Shown in pieces: positions 1 to 8,173 of a stretch of 64,000 nt of DNA (position 1 is the stretch's first letter; the number at the start of each line of letters is the position of its first letter). The position numbers and the translations under genes were made by a program. The notes beneath the pieces were generated by a model. The model had not been told where the DNA came from. It ran no database searches and worked only from the letters and a program-made list of their open reading frames with translations. Source of the DNA: Stutzerimonas kunmingensis (GTDB taxonomy: Bacteria; Pseudomonadota; Gammaproteobacteria; Pseudomonadales; Pseudomonadaceae); the NCBI RefSeq assembly GCF_021432085.1, contig NZ_CP090366.1, positions 2,356,001-2,420,000 on the forward strand. The letters run 5' to 3'.

Positions 1-963
1 CTCGCGATCATGTGGTCGATCCAGTCCAAGAAGCGGACCTTTCGGCACGATGCCATTTCCGTTGATCTGTCGATGGCTGGCGTAGTAGTGGTTCTTGATG
101 TGTGTGAAATCCACCGTTTCGGCAATTCCCGGCCACTGGTACAGCTCGCGTAGCCAGTTCGACAGGTTCGGATAGTCCTCGATGCGGCGCAGGTTGCACT
201 TGAAGTGGCCGTGGTAAACCGCGTCGAAGCGAATGGCTGTGGTGAACAGACGCCAGTCGGCCTCTGTCAGGTACTCCCCTGTCAGGTAGCGCTGCTTGCC
301 CAGGCGTCGCTCCAACCAGTCGAGCTCACGGAACAACTCGTCGAAGGCCTCTTCGTAGGCCTCCTGGGTCGTGGCGAAACCTGCTCGGTAGACCCCGTTG
401 TTGATCGCCGGATAGATCCGCGCGTTTAGCGCATCGATTTCGCCATGCAACGCTTCCGGGTAGAAATCCAGCGTAGAGCCGGTCAGCTCGTCGAAAGCGC
501 TGTTGAAGATGCGGATGATATCGGCCGACTCGTTGTTGACGATGCACTGGCGCTCGCGATCCCAAAGAACGGGAACGGTGACCCGGCCCGAGTACTTCGG
601 ATCCTCACGGGTGTAGCGCTGATGCAGGTAGTCGAATTCGTCCAGCGCATCGCCGCTGGAGCCGGTGGACTTGTCGAAGGTCCAGCCGTGCTCGGCCATC
701 AGCCAGCTGACCACGGACACGTCGATCAGCGGCTCGAGCCCCTTGAGCTTGCGGTAGATCAGCGTGCGATGCGCCCACGGACAGGCAAGCGAAACATAGA
801 GATGATAGCGACCGGCCTCGGCCTGGAAGCCATCCTGGCCGTCAGGCCCGGGCGCGCCGTCGGGCGTGACCCAGTGCCGGCGCTTGGCCTGTTCGCGTTC
901 GAATTTGCCATCGCGGCTTGCATACCAGCGGTCGTGCCACTGGCCATCGATCAGTAATCCCAT
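1..963 (-). CDS. yqjG: Glutathionyl-hydroquinone reductase (Xi-class GST, YqjG-like), 3' end beyond window
   Basis: Reads from ATG at 963 leftwards through 321 codons without a stop and runs off the window edge. The E. coli homologue is 328 aa, so only a few residues should be missing. The enzyme reduces glutathionyl-hydroquinones using glutathione. Seen directly: the N-terminal thioredoxin-like domain carries the Xi-class signature CPWAHR, with the catalytic Cys at about residue 61, followed by the helical GST C-terminal domain. The start follows a ggaggg Shine-Dalgarno sequence. The gene is transcribed away from the ybiB-tus operon to its right but is separated from it by 84 bp, so it may be its own unit. 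The long plus-strand reading frames opposite it are shadows. Confidence 0.9.
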   Translation of the reverse strand, partial: MGLLIDGQWHDRWYASRDGKFEREQAKRRHWVTPDGAPGPDGQDGFQAEAGRYHLYVSLACPWAHRTLIYRKLKGLEPLIDVSVVSWLMAEHGWTFDKSTGSSGDALDEFDYLHQRYTREDPKYSGRVTVPVLWDRERQCIVNNESADIIRIFNSAFDELTGSTLDFYPEALHGEIDALNARIYPAINNGVYRAGFATTQEAYEEAFDELFRELDWLERRLGKQRYLTGEYLTEADWRLFTTAIRFDAVYHGHFKCNLRRIEDYPNLSNWLRELYQWPGIAETVDFTHIKNHYYASHRQINGNGIVPKGPLLGLDRPHDRE

Positions 964-1047
964 GGTGCCCTCCTGTTACGGCATAGGAGGCCAGTCTAGG
1001 AAGCATCGTTCGATCGATGTGACCGAATGGCGGGTTAATCCTATCGC

Positions 1048-2031
1048 TTAAATCGATGAATGGCGGGCGCGCCAGTAGCTTTGCGCTTGCTCGAAAGCTG
1101 CCTCCCGCGTCGCGCCAAGGCCTCGCAGGGCAAGGGCCATGGTGGCGATCACAGCGAGTTCACCGTAGGCGTCTTCCTGCTCGCCAGCCCAGACGGCAAG
1201 CAGCTGCTGCGGGTCGAGCTGTGCGGGCTTTACGTGGCGCCGCTCGGACAGTGCCGGCCATTCCTCGTCCCACGGCGTGCCGCCAGTGGTGCCGTAGAGA
1301 TGGGAGACGTTGTCCGGGTTCATCTCGATCTCGCCGCCTTCGCCCTTGATGACGATGGCGTGGTCCCCGAGCAGGGTGCTGGCCTGGCGATGGGCATCCT
1401 GATAGCCGGGGTGGAAGATGCTCTGCAGGCCGCAGCGTGCGCCCAGCGGGTTGAGCAGGCGCGCCAGCGAGTGGATTGGCGAGCGCAGGCCGAGCAGGTT
1501 GCGCATGTCGATCATGCGCTGCAGCACCGGCATCCAGGCTCCCAGCGGGATGAACGCGAGATTGCTCTGGTCCAGTGCCACGCTGACCTGTTGCCAGTTC
1601 TCGCATCGACGAATGCCCAGCAGCTCAAGCTGCTGTTCGCTATAGATGCGCCCAGCAGTATGGGCACCGCCACCGTGCATGAGGATGCGTATGCCATTGG
1701 CTGCCAGGCACTTGGCTGCCAGCAGATACCAGGGCAGGTGGCGCTTCTTGCCGGCATAGGTCGGCCAGTCGATATCGACCGGGATAGTCGGTGCCTGCAC
1801 GCGCTCACGCACGGCCTGGGTAAAGCCCGCCAGCTCGTCGGGGCTTTCTTCCTTGTGCCGCAACAACATGAGGAAGGCGCCCAGCTGAGCGTCCTCCACC
1901 TTGCCGTCGAGCAGCATGCCCATGGCTTCGCGGGCTTCTTCGCGTGTCAGGTCGCGGGCGCCACGCTTGCCTTTGCCAAGGATACGCACGAAGGCGGCGA
2001 AAGGATGTTCTGCAGGCGTTTCGAGGCTCAT
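1048..2031 (-). CDS. ybiB: YbiB/TrpD2-type glycosyltransferase-fold protein
   Basis: 327 aa, related to anthranilate phosphoribosyltransferase (TrpD) but of the YbiB/TrpD2 type, whose members bind nucleic acid rather than make tryptophan. The N-terminal helical domain (about residues 10-80, with the LLRHKEES region) precedes the nucleoside-phosphorylase-like alpha/beta domain. A glycine-rich HGGGAHTAGR segment at about 120 stands where TrpD has its PRPP-binding loop. The ATG lies just inside the tusE 3' end (4-bp ATGA overlap), so it is the last gene of the tusDCBE-ybiB operon, an association also seen in other pseudomonads. A true TrpD role is unlikely because no trp genes are nearby. Confidence 0.85.
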   Translation of the reverse strand: MSLETPAEHPFAAFVRILGKGKRGARDLTREEAREAMGMLLDGKVEDAQLGAFLMLLRHKEESPDELAGFTQAVRERVQAPTIPVDIDWPTYAGKKRHLPWYLLAAKCLAANGIRILMHGGGAHTAGRIYSEQQLELLGIRRCENWQQVSVALDQSNLAFIPLGAWMPVLQRMIDMRNLLGLRSPIHSLARLLNPLGARCGLQSIFHPGYQDAHRQASTLLGDHAIVIKGEGGEIEMNPDNVSHLYGTTGGTPWDEEWPALSERRHVKPAQLDPQQLLAVWAGEQEDAYGELAVIATMALALRGLGATREAAFEQAQSYWRARHSSI

Positions 2032-2363
2032 AGGCAGTTGCTCGGTTTTGGCAGCCCGGCCAGCTTGGCGGCCAGTTTGGCAGGGGTGCCCTTGAACAGG
2101 CGGTTGAGGTGCATGCTGTTGCCCTTTTCAGGCCCCAGCTTGAGTGCGGTGTACTTGATCAGCGGGCGTGTGGCCGGCGACAGCTGGAATTCGGCATAGA
2201 ACTCGCGCAGCAGCCGAAGCACTTCCCGATGTTCGTCTTCCAGCTCCAACTCTTCACGGCGCGCCAGCGCTTCGGCAACGGCTTCGTTCCAGTCGCTCAG
2301 ATCGACCAGAAAGCCGTCCTTGTCCAGCGCGATCTCGCGCCCATCCACGACCAGGCTGCTCAT
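2028..2363 (-). CDS. tusE: TusE/DsrC sulfurtransferase (tRNA 2-thiouridylation)
   Basis: 111 aa, the usual size of the DsrC/TusE/DsvC family. It accepts persulfide sulfur from the TusBCD complex and passes it to MnmA for 2-thiolation of wobble uridine in tRNAs. Seen directly: the conserved C-terminal arm ends in a penultimate cysteine (Cys110), which carries the sulfur. The second cysteine of dissimilatory DsrC is not present, which favours the TusE role. It overlaps both tusB (4 bp) and ybiB (4 bp), so translation is probably coupled. Confidence 0.92.
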   Translation of the reverse strand: MSSLVVDGREIALDKDGFLVDLSDWNEAVAEALARREELELEDEHREVLRLLREFYAEFQLSPATRPLIKYTALKLGPEKGNSMHLNRLFKGTPAKLAAKLAGLPKPSNCL

Positions 2364-2662
2364 AGCCAGCTGTTGATCCGTTCGTAACGGCAGGTCAGTT
2401 CGACGAAGCCCGCGTAGTCCAGCAATTGCACGCGCGTCGGCAGCATGCCGAGTGCCCGGGCCTGCACGTCTTCTTCAAGTGCGAACAGCGCGACCTGCTC
2501 TGGCAGTTGCTCCAATTCGGTCGCGGGTTTGGTTCCGGCTGTCAGGGCGTAGGTTGCGTCGCCGGCCAGCAGCAGGGCGTCGGTGTCGCCTAGTAGCGGC
2601 AGGCAGCTGTTGAAGCGGCCGTCGCTGAAGGGCGAATGGGAAAGCAGATGCAGAGTCGCCAT
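2360..2662 (-). CDS. tusB: TusB/DsrH sulfur-relay subunit
   Basis: 100-aa member of the DsrH/TusB family, the smallest subunit of the cytoplasmic TusBCD heterohexamer that relays sulfur from IscS/TusA to TusE. It starts MATLHLLSHSPF, typical of the family, and ends with WL. The family is poorly conserved, so the assignment leans on position: it lies between tusC (1-bp overlap at the stop/start) and tusE (4-bp overlap) in the expected D-C-B-E order. Confidence 0.88.
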   Translation of the reverse strand: MATLHLLSHSPFSDGRFNSCLPLLGDTDALLLAGDATYALTAGTKPATELEQLPEQVALFALEEDVQARALGMLPTRVQLLDYAGFVELTCRYERINSWL

Positions 2663-3024
2663 CAGATCGTGATCACATGGTCATAGCGGTTGATCAGGGT
2701 GCTCAGGCCAGCGTCGTCGAGGATTTCGACCGGCAGCGCCAGAGAGGATTCGTCCAGGTTGCGCTCGGCCAGGCTGCGGCGAGCGACGAACAGGCTGTCG
2801 ATGCCGAACAGCGGCAGCGCCTGCAGATTCGCGGTCAGGTCTTTCTGCTCGAGCGATGCGGCCTGCTGCGCCTTCGTAAGCTGGAACACGCCGTCATCGA
2901 GAAACAGCAGCCCTAGCGGCAGCTGGAAAGCGCCACCGGCCAACACGATATCCAGTGCCTCACGCGCAGAGGGGCCGGCCCAGGGCGCCTGACGGCTAAT
3001 GATTAGCATGGAACGCGCCATCAT
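2662..3024 (-). CDS. tusC: TusC/DsrF sulfur-relay subunit
   Basis: 120 aa, TusC/DsrF family, part of the TusBCD sulfur-transfer complex. The N-terminal strand, then a PWAGPSAREALD helix, then a hydrophobic GLLFLDDGVFQL strand follow the DsrE-like fold. No catalytic cysteine is seen, as expected since TusD carries it. It overlaps tusD by 4 bp and abuts tusB, so it is in the same operon. Confidence 0.9.
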   Translation of the reverse strand: MMARSMLIISRQAPWAGPSAREALDIVLAGGAFQLPLGLLFLDDGVFQLTKAQQAASLEQKDLTANLQALPLFGIDSLFVARRSLAERNLDESSLALPVEILDDAGLSTLINRYDHVITI

Positions 3025-3413
3025 TGGCCTCCGAAGCAGACGAACCGATCGGCCTGCTGCGCGGCTTCATGCAACTGGCCCAGCCCCGACAGCTCCCAGC
3101 CAGCGGCAAGGTTCGCTGCCGGACGCTGGTAGCGCTGCGCTTCGCCGGCATCCAGTACGCCGCGACGCAGGCCGGCGGCGATGCAGACCACGCCGTCCAG
3201 CTGGTTGGCGCTGACGAAACGGCTCCATTCAGCCGCCACGTCCAGTTCGTCCTGTGCCGCCACGACGTTAGCTGAAGCACTGTGCACGCCATCCTGATAG
3301 TAGAACAGCCGGACGATCTCATGCCCGCCAGCGAGCACGGCTTCGGCAAAGCGCAACGCGCGGCGGGCAGCGGGTGAATGGGGCGGAGCGAACAGGGCGA
3401 TTACGAATTTCAT
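3021..3413 (-). CDS. tusD: TusD/DsrE sulfurtransferase subunit
   Basis: 130 aa. The reading frame is open further upstream, to 3491, but that extension runs through the terminator hairpin of the neighbouring gene. The start chosen is the ATG at 3413 (MKFVIALFAPPHS), which matches the usual family N-terminus and length (E. coli TusD is 128 aa). Cys77 in the VVCIAAG segment corresponds to the sulfur-carrying Cys78 of E. coli TusD. It is the first gene of the tusDCBE-ybiB operon, about 50 bp after the terminator of the upstream yccA-like gene. Confidence 0.9.
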   Translation of the reverse strand: MKFVIALFAPPHSPAARRALRFAEAVLAGGHEIVRLFYYQDGVHSASANVVAAQDELDVAAEWSRFVSANQLDGVVCIAAGLRRGVLDAGEAQRYQRPAANLAAGWELSGLGQLHEAAQQADRFVCFGGQ

Positions 3414-3461
3414 CGGAGCACCATGGCAGAACAGCTGACATGATACGCCAGCTGCGGGCAT

Positions 3462-3484
3462 GAAAAAGCCCGCCGAAGCGGGCT
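3462..3484 (-). terminator. Intrinsic terminator after the yccA-like gene
   Basis: On the minus strand a 7-bp stem (AGCCCGC/GCGGGCT) with a TTCG tetraloop is followed by a run of T. It sits 20 bp past the stop of the Bax-inhibitor-like gene and just upstream of tusD, so it separates the two transcription units. Confidence 0.85.
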
Positions 3485-3503
3485 CGTTCAATGCGATGCC
3501 GGA

Positions 3504-4172
3504 TCAGTCGTCGCCACCGAAGATGCCCAGCAGCTGCAGCAGGCTGATGAACAGGTTGTACAGCGAAACGAACAGGCCGATGGTGGCCATGATGTAGTTA
3601 CGCTCGCCGCCGTGGATGATGGCGCTGGTCTGGAACAGGATGCAGGCCGAAGAGAACAGCACGAAACCTGCGCTGATCGCCAGTTGCAGCCCGGTGATCT
3701 GGAAGAAGAAGCCCGCCAGCATGGCGCCGATCAATACGAAGAAACCCGCGGTGATGAAGCCACTGAGGAAGCTCATGTCCTTGCGGGTGATTAGCACGTA
3801 GGCTGACAGTCCGAAGAACACCAGGGCTGTCATCGACAACGCCGAGCTGATCAGCTCACCGCCATTGGCCAGACCCAGATACATGTTGAGGATCGGCCCG
3901 AGCGTGTAGCCCATGAAGCCGGTCAGAGCGAAGGTGGAAACCAGGCCCCATGCCGAGTTTCGCAGCTTGGCGGTGAGGAAGAAAAGGCCATAGAAGCCGA
4001 TCAGCACCACGAAGATGTTCGGGTAGGCCGCGTTGGCCTGCATGGCCATATAGGCAACCAGGCCGCTGAACGCGAGCGTCATGGCCAGTAGCCCGTAGGT
4101 GTTGCGCAGGACCTTGCTGACCTCACGCTGTTCGACCTGCGTGTGGCTAAGCGCGTATTCGTGTTCGTGCAT
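3504..4172 (-). CDS. Bax inhibitor-1/YccA family inner-membrane protein
   Basis: 222 aa with about seven strongly hydrophobic segments from residue 25 to the C-terminus, typical of BI-1/YccA (TMBIM) proteins. E. coli YccA binds and modulates the FtsH protease, and some relatives are pH-sensitive calcium leak channels. Seen directly: an N-terminal cytoplasmic stretch [28 protein letters not shown] start, and a C-terminal acidic GIFGGDD tail after the last membrane segment. The conserved aspartate pair of calcium-leak members cannot be confirmed by eye. It is a single-gene unit with its own terminator, next to tRNA-Ser as in P. aeruginosa. Confidence 0.9.
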   Translation of the reverse strand: MHEHEYALSHTQVEQREVSKVLRNTYGLLAMTLAFSGLVAYMAMQANAAYPNIFVVLIGFYGLFFLTAKLRNSAWGLVSTFALTGFMGYTLGPILNMYLGLANGGELISSALSMTALVFFGLSAYVLITRKDMSFLSGFITAGFFVLIGAMLAGFFFQITGLQLAISAGFVLFSSACILFQTSAIIHGGERNYIMATIGLFVSLYNLFISLLQLLGIFGGDD

Positions 4173-4256
4173 GGCGACACTCCTTGGATGAATTCAAGCC
4201 TGAGACGATTTGTCCCGGATCATAACAGAGGCAAGTTGGATGCCTAGCATCAGTGT

Positions 4257-4284
4257 TTGACAGTGTATTTCTATCCGGTACTAT
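4257..4284 (+). promoter_or_regulatory. Sigma-70 promoter of tRNA-Ser
   Basis: A perfect -35 TTGACA (4257-4262) is followed after 16 bp by TACTAT (4279-4284). The predicted start, near 4291, is about 10 bp before the mature tRNA. Confidence 0.7.
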
Positions 4285-4300
4285 TGCGCCCGCTTTATCC

Positions 4301-4390
4301 GGAAGTGTGGCCGAGTGGTTGAAGGCAGCGGTCTTGAAAACCGCCGAAGGGGAGACCCTTCCCAGAGTTCGAATCTCTGCGCTTCCGCCA
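4301..4390 (+). tRNA. tRNA-Ser(TGA)
   Basis: 90 nt with encoded CCA. The acceptor GGAAGTG pairs with CGCTTCC (one G-T pair), and the discriminator is G. The anticodon stem 4328-4332/4340-4344 encloses loop CTTGAAA with anticodon TGA at 4335-4337. A long variable arm, the class II feature expected for serine, precedes the T arm with GTTCGAATC. It reads UCA codons. This tRNA is also the last core feature before the accessory catabolic region, but no repeat of its 3' end was found elsewhere in the window. Confidence 0.98.
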
Positions 4391-4400
4391 TCTGAAAACC

Positions 4401-4433
4401 TGAAGGCCCCGATTACGGGGCCTTCAGCGTTTC
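4401..4433 (+). terminator. Intrinsic terminator after tRNA-Ser
   Basis: A perfect 11-bp inverted repeat (TGAAGGCCCCG/CGGGGCCTTCA, loop ATTA) at 4401-4426 is followed by GCGTTTCT. It starts 10 bp past the tRNA 3' end. Confidence 0.75.
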
Positions 4434-4648
4434 TGCGGTACGGAAAACGAGCGCGGATGTTGCCAGGATCGGCGAATGTCAGGCTGCCGTTCATTGCGTA
4501 GGCTGCCCGCGCGACTTCCTGCAACATCCGTAGGGCAAGTTTTGCTCAAACAGTGTCGACGCACGTTGTGCTGCAGTTGGCACTTGCCAGCCAGAGCGAT
4601 GCGAAAGCCACTGCTAGAATCCGCCGCCTGACAAATGGAGTTGTCATC

Positions 4649-4921
4649 ATGAAGCGATTCAGGCAACCGGAGGCTTTTGCCCTGGTTCAACAATATTTCG
4701 AACCGCTGCTGTTCAGCGCGCGGATGGATTCGCCCTCGACCATCCGCGTGCTGCTAGTCGATGAAGCGGCAGGCGAGTCGCTTTTGCTTACCGGTTTGCC
4801 GTGCCGGCTATCGCTTTCCCGCGCCGAGATCACCGGGCTGATCAATACCATCGATCTGGACGCCGCCGCGCTGCGGCCGGCGCTGCTGAGCAAGCTCAAG
4901 CGCCCTCGCTTGCTTGGCTAG
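4649..4921 (+). CDS. Small DUF1652-like protein
   Basis: 90 aa of unknown function. The start ATG at 4649 follows a GGAG 8 nt upstream; the frame is open further upstream but lacks a ribosome site there. The sequence pattern (N-terminal helix with F..LVQQYFEPL, a strand TIRVLLVD, then LLTGLPC and a helix SRAEITGLINTID) resembles the DUF1652 family that is common and restricted mainly to Pseudomonas. That assignment is from memory of the family. Its 3' end overlaps the convergent tetR gene by 26 bp. Confidence 0.65.
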   Translation: MKRFRQPEAFALVQQYFEPLLFSARMDSPSTIRVLLVDEAAGESLLLTGLPCRLSLSRAEITGLINTIDLDAAALRPALLSKLKRPRLLG

Positions 4922-5546
4922 TCACTGAGGATGGAGCGTGCGACGTCACCAGCGCCAACAGATTGCTCGCCATGAAGGGTGTCTGCTCCCTGAGCGAAAA
5001 CAGCTTGGGTGACAGCAACCAGGTGTGAGTGATGCCCATCAGGCTTGAATAAAGCAGCAGCGCCAGCGATCGTGGGGATTGGCAGTTGCCGGTGCCAGGC
5101 GTCTGCTGACTTCGCTCGACCAGCGCCTCCAGCAGCTGGACCATGTCGCGGGTCAGCTTGCGTTCACGCTTCAATGTGCTGGCCATCTGTGCCGTGAGTT
5201 CGGTCTTGTTCAGCAGGATCTCGAAAGACTGGCGATACCAGCGGTCCTCCAGCAACAGCCGAAACCAGTCGTCGATGAAGTGCTCGAGCGCGACAAGCGG
5301 CTCGTCGGCCAGCTTTCGGCTGCGGGCGATGAGCTGCTCCAGCGGTTCCTGGGAGTAGGCCAGGACCGCTTCGTACAGCTCGTCCTTGCTTTTGAAATGC
5401 CAGTAGATCGGGCCGCGGCTGAAGCCGGCGCTGTCGGCGATCATCGCCAGCGTGGTGTTCGAGTAACCGTTGCGGCTGAACAATTCCAGCGCCGCGGCAA
5501 TGATCTTCAGACGGGTCTGTTCGGCGTCTTCTTTGGTCCGGCGCAT
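4896..5546 (-). CDS. TetR/AcrR-family transcriptional regulator
   Basis: 216 aa. The N-terminal DNA-binding domain (about 10-57) includes the TetR helix-turn-helix TTLAMIADSAGFSRGPIYWHF and the MRRTKEDAEQTR start typical of AcrR/TtgR-like repressors. The C-terminal half is a helical ligand-binding and dimerisation domain. It lies downstream of the binding protein and glutamine-synthetase-like genes on the same strand, separated by 103 bp with a weak hairpin. Its target is unknown. A candidate is the 20-bp palindrome at 8174-8193 between the divergent glutamine-synthetase-like and MetX-like genes. Confidence 0.85.
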   Translation of the reverse strand: MRRTKEDAEQTRLKIIAAALELFSRNGYSNTTLAMIADSAGFSRGPIYWHFKSKDELYEAVLAYSQEPLEQLIARSRKLADEPLVALEHFIDDWFRLLLEDRWYRQSFEILLNKTELTAQMASTLKRERKLTRDMVQLLEALVERSQQTPGTGNCQSPRSLALLLYSSLMGITHTWLLSPKLFSLREQTPFMASNLLALVTSHAPSSVTSQASEGA

Positions 5547-5616
5547 GTGGGGCCTCAGATGATGCGCGGTGGCTCAGCCAGGCCGCGCTGTGCGACAGCG
5601 CGCCGTGGCTGATGAA

Positions 5617-5635
5617 ACGGGCGCGTGGCGCCCGT
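5617..5635 (-). terminator. Weak terminator-like hairpin between binding-protein gene and tetR
   Basis: An 8-bp GC-rich stem (ACGGGCGC/GCGCCCGT, loop CAC) on the minus strand is followed only by TTCATC. It may attenuate rather than stop transcription into tetR. Confidence 0.4.
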
Positions 5636-5649
5636 CAGGGGCTGAGGAT

Positions 5650-6723
5650 TCAGAGTTTTCCGTCCGCGGCCATTTGCATGTAGGTGGTATCGAAGCGCAG
5701 TTTGACGTTGGCATCCGAGCCCATCAACTTGCCGCCAGGCATGGCGATGCCGATAAAGTCTACCGAGTCCGCACCGTCGCCCAGCAGACCGTGGTCGAAG
5801 GAGAACCTGCGCACGCTGTCCATGGCCTGATACGCTTCGTCGCTGTTGATGAACGCGAGCGAGTCGGCAGGCTTCCAGAACATCTTCATGCCCTTGAGCT
5901 GGCTTTCGTACCCGGCCTGATCGGTTCCGGAGGCCTGGCCCAGCGAGGCACGCGCCTTGGTGCCTTCGTCGGTGTCGCTTTCCAGGATCGCCATCACCTC
6001 ATACCAGGCGCCAACCACGGCTTTGCCGAAATCAGGGTTGTCGGCCAGGGTTTCGCTGTTGACGATGGTCAGGTCCTTGATGTGGCCGGGGATCTGGCTG
6101 GAGTCGAAGGTGCGGTGCGCACCGGGCGTGGCGGCGACTTCGTCGAGCAGCGGGTTCCATGTCACGACATTGCGCACTTCGTCCGTACTGAATGCGGCGA
6201 CCAGATCGGCGTCCGAGGTGTTGACCACCTGTACGTCGCGCTCGCTCATGCCGACGCTATCGAGCGCCTGGGCCAGCAGGTAATGCGAAACCGACAGCTC
6301 GACCAGATGGATCTGCTGATCCTTGAGGCTCTTCAGGTCGGCGCTGTCCTTCATCACCATCCCGTCGTTGCCGTTGGAATAATCACCGACGATCAGTGCC
6401 GTGGTATCGATGCCGCCGGCTGCCGGAATCGACAGCGCATCCATGCTGGTGGCGACCACCCCGTCGAACTGGCCGGCGCTGTACTGGTTGATCGACTCGA
6501 CGTAGTCGTTGACCTGGGTGATGTTCACTTCGATCCCGTACTTGTCGGCCCACTTCTTCATGATTCCCGACTCATCCGCATACTTCCATGGCATCCAGCC
6601 GGCGTAGATGGTCCAGGCAATATCGAAGCTTTTCTTTTCCTCGGCCTGCGCGGCAAAAGGCGAAAGGGCTGCAAAGATCACGGCGCCGGCACAGAGTGCC
6701 CGCGTGAACGTATTGGCTTGCAT
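5650..6723 (-). CDS. ABC transporter substrate-binding protein of the urea-carboxylase-region type (guanidine/urea uptake)
   Basis: 357 aa. Start at ATG 6723, 7 nt after AAGGAG; the ATG at 6741 lacks a site. A signal peptide runs to the AQA-EE cleavage region near residue 27. Landmarks WTIYAGWMPW, GDYSNGNDGM, NTSDADLVAAF and VTWNPLL match the periplasmic binding proteins associated with urea/guanidine carboxylase loci (the TIGR03427 type, recognised from memory). In such loci this gene normally precedes the permease, ATPase and deiminase genes. Here it sits about 23 kb away, behind a glutamine-synthetase-like gene (22-bp gap), while the riboswitch-controlled permease/ATPase pair at 28.2-29.9 kb lacks a binding protein. 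It therefore probably serves that transporter. Confidence 0.8.
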   Translation of the reverse strand: MQANTFTRALCAGAVIFAALSPFAAQAEEKKSFDIAWTIYAGWMPWKYADESGIMKKWADKYGIEVNITQVNDYVESINQYSAGQFDGVVATSMDALSIPAAGGIDTTALIVGDYSNGNDGMVMKDSADLKSLKDQQIHLVELSVSHYLLAQALDSVGMSERDVQVVNTSDADLVAAFSTDEVRNVVTWNPLLDEVAATPGAHRTFDSSQIPGHIKDLTIVNSETLADNPDFGKAVVGAWYEVMAILESDTDEGTKARASLGQASGTDQAGYESQLKGMKMFWKPADSLAFINSDEAYQAMDSVRRFSFDHGLLGDGADSVDFIGIAMPGGKLMGSDANVKLRFDTTYMQMAADGKL

Positions 6724-6745
6724 GGTGAATCTCCTTTTCATCGAG

Positions 6746-8110
6746 TCAGAAGAATTTCAGGTAGCGCTGGATTTCCCAGTCGGAAACATGGGTGTGGTAG
6801 GCATTCCATTCGTCGCGCTTGTACTCGACGAAGGCTTCATACATCGCGTCGCCGAACACCTGGCGCGACAGCGGGTCGGCCTCGAAGGCGTCGATGGCTT
6901 CGGACAGCGTGCGCGGCAGGGTTTCGATGCCCATGTCCGCGACATCCTTTTCGCTGTAGTCGTACATGTTTTCGCGATGCGGCTGGCCCGGTTCGAGCTT
7001 GTCGCGGATGCCTTCCAGGCCGGCGGCGAGGATCATCGCGGCGCCGAGATAGGGGTTGCAGCCGATATCCGCGGCGCGGCATTCGACCCGCGCGCCTTGG
7101 GACGGAATACGCAGCATGTTGGTGCGGTTGTTGTTGCCGTAGCAGACGAACACCGGCGCCCAGGTCGAGCCGGACATGGCGCCCTTGCGGATCAGCCGCT
7201 TGTAGCTGTTCACCGTTGGCGCGATGACCGCGCAGATCGCCTTGGCGTGTTTCAGCACGCCGGCGATGAAGTGATAGGCGAGCGGGGTGACACCGCAGCC
7301 GTGAGGGTCTTCGCCATCCACTTCGAAGAGGTTCTTGCCCGAGGCCAGGTCCGCCAGTGACATGTTGTAGTGCGCACCGCTGCCGGTGCGTTGCGCGGAC
7401 GGCTTGGGCATGAAGGTGGCAAAGGCGCCGTGCTTACGAGCGATTTCGTTGGCCATCATGCGGAAGAACACGAAGCGGTCGGCCATGGTCAGCGCGTCGG
7501 CGTACTTGAAGTCGGTTTCGAACTGGCCGTTGGCGTCTTCATGGTCGAACGAGTACACGCCCCAGCCCATCTCGTTCATGGCTTCCACCAGCTCGTCGAT
7601 CACCGGTAGGTTGTCCATCAACAGGCGCGGGTCGTAGCAGGGCTTGGCCGCGGTATCACGATCGCTGAGTGGGGCAAAGCCGCCGTTCGGGGTGTCCTTG
7701 TAGAGGAAAAACTCGGTCTCGATGCCCAGATTGAAGCTGTAGCCCATTTGCGCGGCGGCGTCGGTCTGGCGCTTTAGGATGCCGCGGGAGCAGGCTTCGA
7801 AGGGCTTGCCGTTCAGATAGAGGTCACTGGCGAACCAGGCCAGGCTGCGATTCCAGCTGCACTGGGTGGCGCTGGCCGGATCAGGCATCGCCGCCACTTC
7901 GTTATCGCTGATCTGCTGCGGCACGCCGTCCAGCGCTGCGCCGGTGTACAGCTCGGAACCGCGAAGCATCTGTCCCAGATGGTCGAGCGGGACGAACTTG
8001 CCTTTGATCACGCCGTGCATGTCGACGTAGCTGGCCATGGCGTACTTCACGCCCTTGTCCTGCAGCCGCTGTTTCAGTTCCTCGACGGAGGAGAGTGGGA
8101 AGCTGGTCAT
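6746..8110 (-). CDS. glnT: Type III glutamine synthetase / gamma-glutamylmethylamide synthetase-like (GlnT)
   Basis: 454 aa. ATG at 8110 follows a GGAG site. Glutamine-synthetase signatures are present: DMHGVIKGK near the N-terminus, GIETEFFL (metal-binding Glu), DHEDANGQFE, APTVNSYKRL, GNNNRTNMLRIP and CNPYLGAA. The C-terminal VSDWEIQRYLKFF and general layout are very like gamma-glutamylmethylamide synthetase of methylotrophs and the GlnT group rather than GlnA. Such enzymes ligate glutamate to an amine (methylamine, ethylamine or ammonia) using ATP. Its place beside a guanidine binding protein suggests it captures an amine or ammonia released from a substituted guanidine; this is inference. 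A divergent hydrolase gene and a palindromic operator candidate lie upstream. Confidence 0.82.
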   Translation of the reverse strand: MTSFPLSSVEELKQRLQDKGVKYAMASYVDMHGVIKGKFVPLDHLGQMLRGSELYTGAALDGVPQQISDNEVAAMPDPASATQCSWNRSLAWFASDLYLNGKPFEACSRGILKRQTDAAAQMGYSFNLGIETEFFLYKDTPNGGFAPLSDRDTAAKPCYDPRLLMDNLPVIDELVEAMNEMGWGVYSFDHEDANGQFETDFKYADALTMADRFVFFRMMANEIARKHGAFATFMPKPSAQRTGSGAHYNMSLADLASGKNLFEVDGEDPHGCGVTPLAYHFIAGVLKHAKAICAVIAPTVNSYKRLIRKGAMSGSTWAPVFVCYGNNNRTNMLRIPSQGARVECRAADIGCNPYLGAAMILAAGLEGIRDKLEPGQPHRENMYDYSEKDVADMGIETLPRTLSEAIDAFEADPLSRQVFGDAMYEAFVEYKRDEWNAYHTHVSDWEIQRYLKFF

Positions 8111-8173
8111 CTGCTTGCGCTCCTTGGAGTCATGAGTGGCGGCCGGGGCCGCTGGCACGATTCCTTCATCCAA

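Noticed and set aside
4301..4390. tRNA-Ser as attachment site of an integrative element
   Set aside because: No integrase and no second copy of the tRNA 3' end in the window.
8150..8168. Sigma-54 promoter for the MetX-like gene (CTGGCACG box)
   Set aside because: The -24 element is perfect but the -12 position has TC instead of GC.
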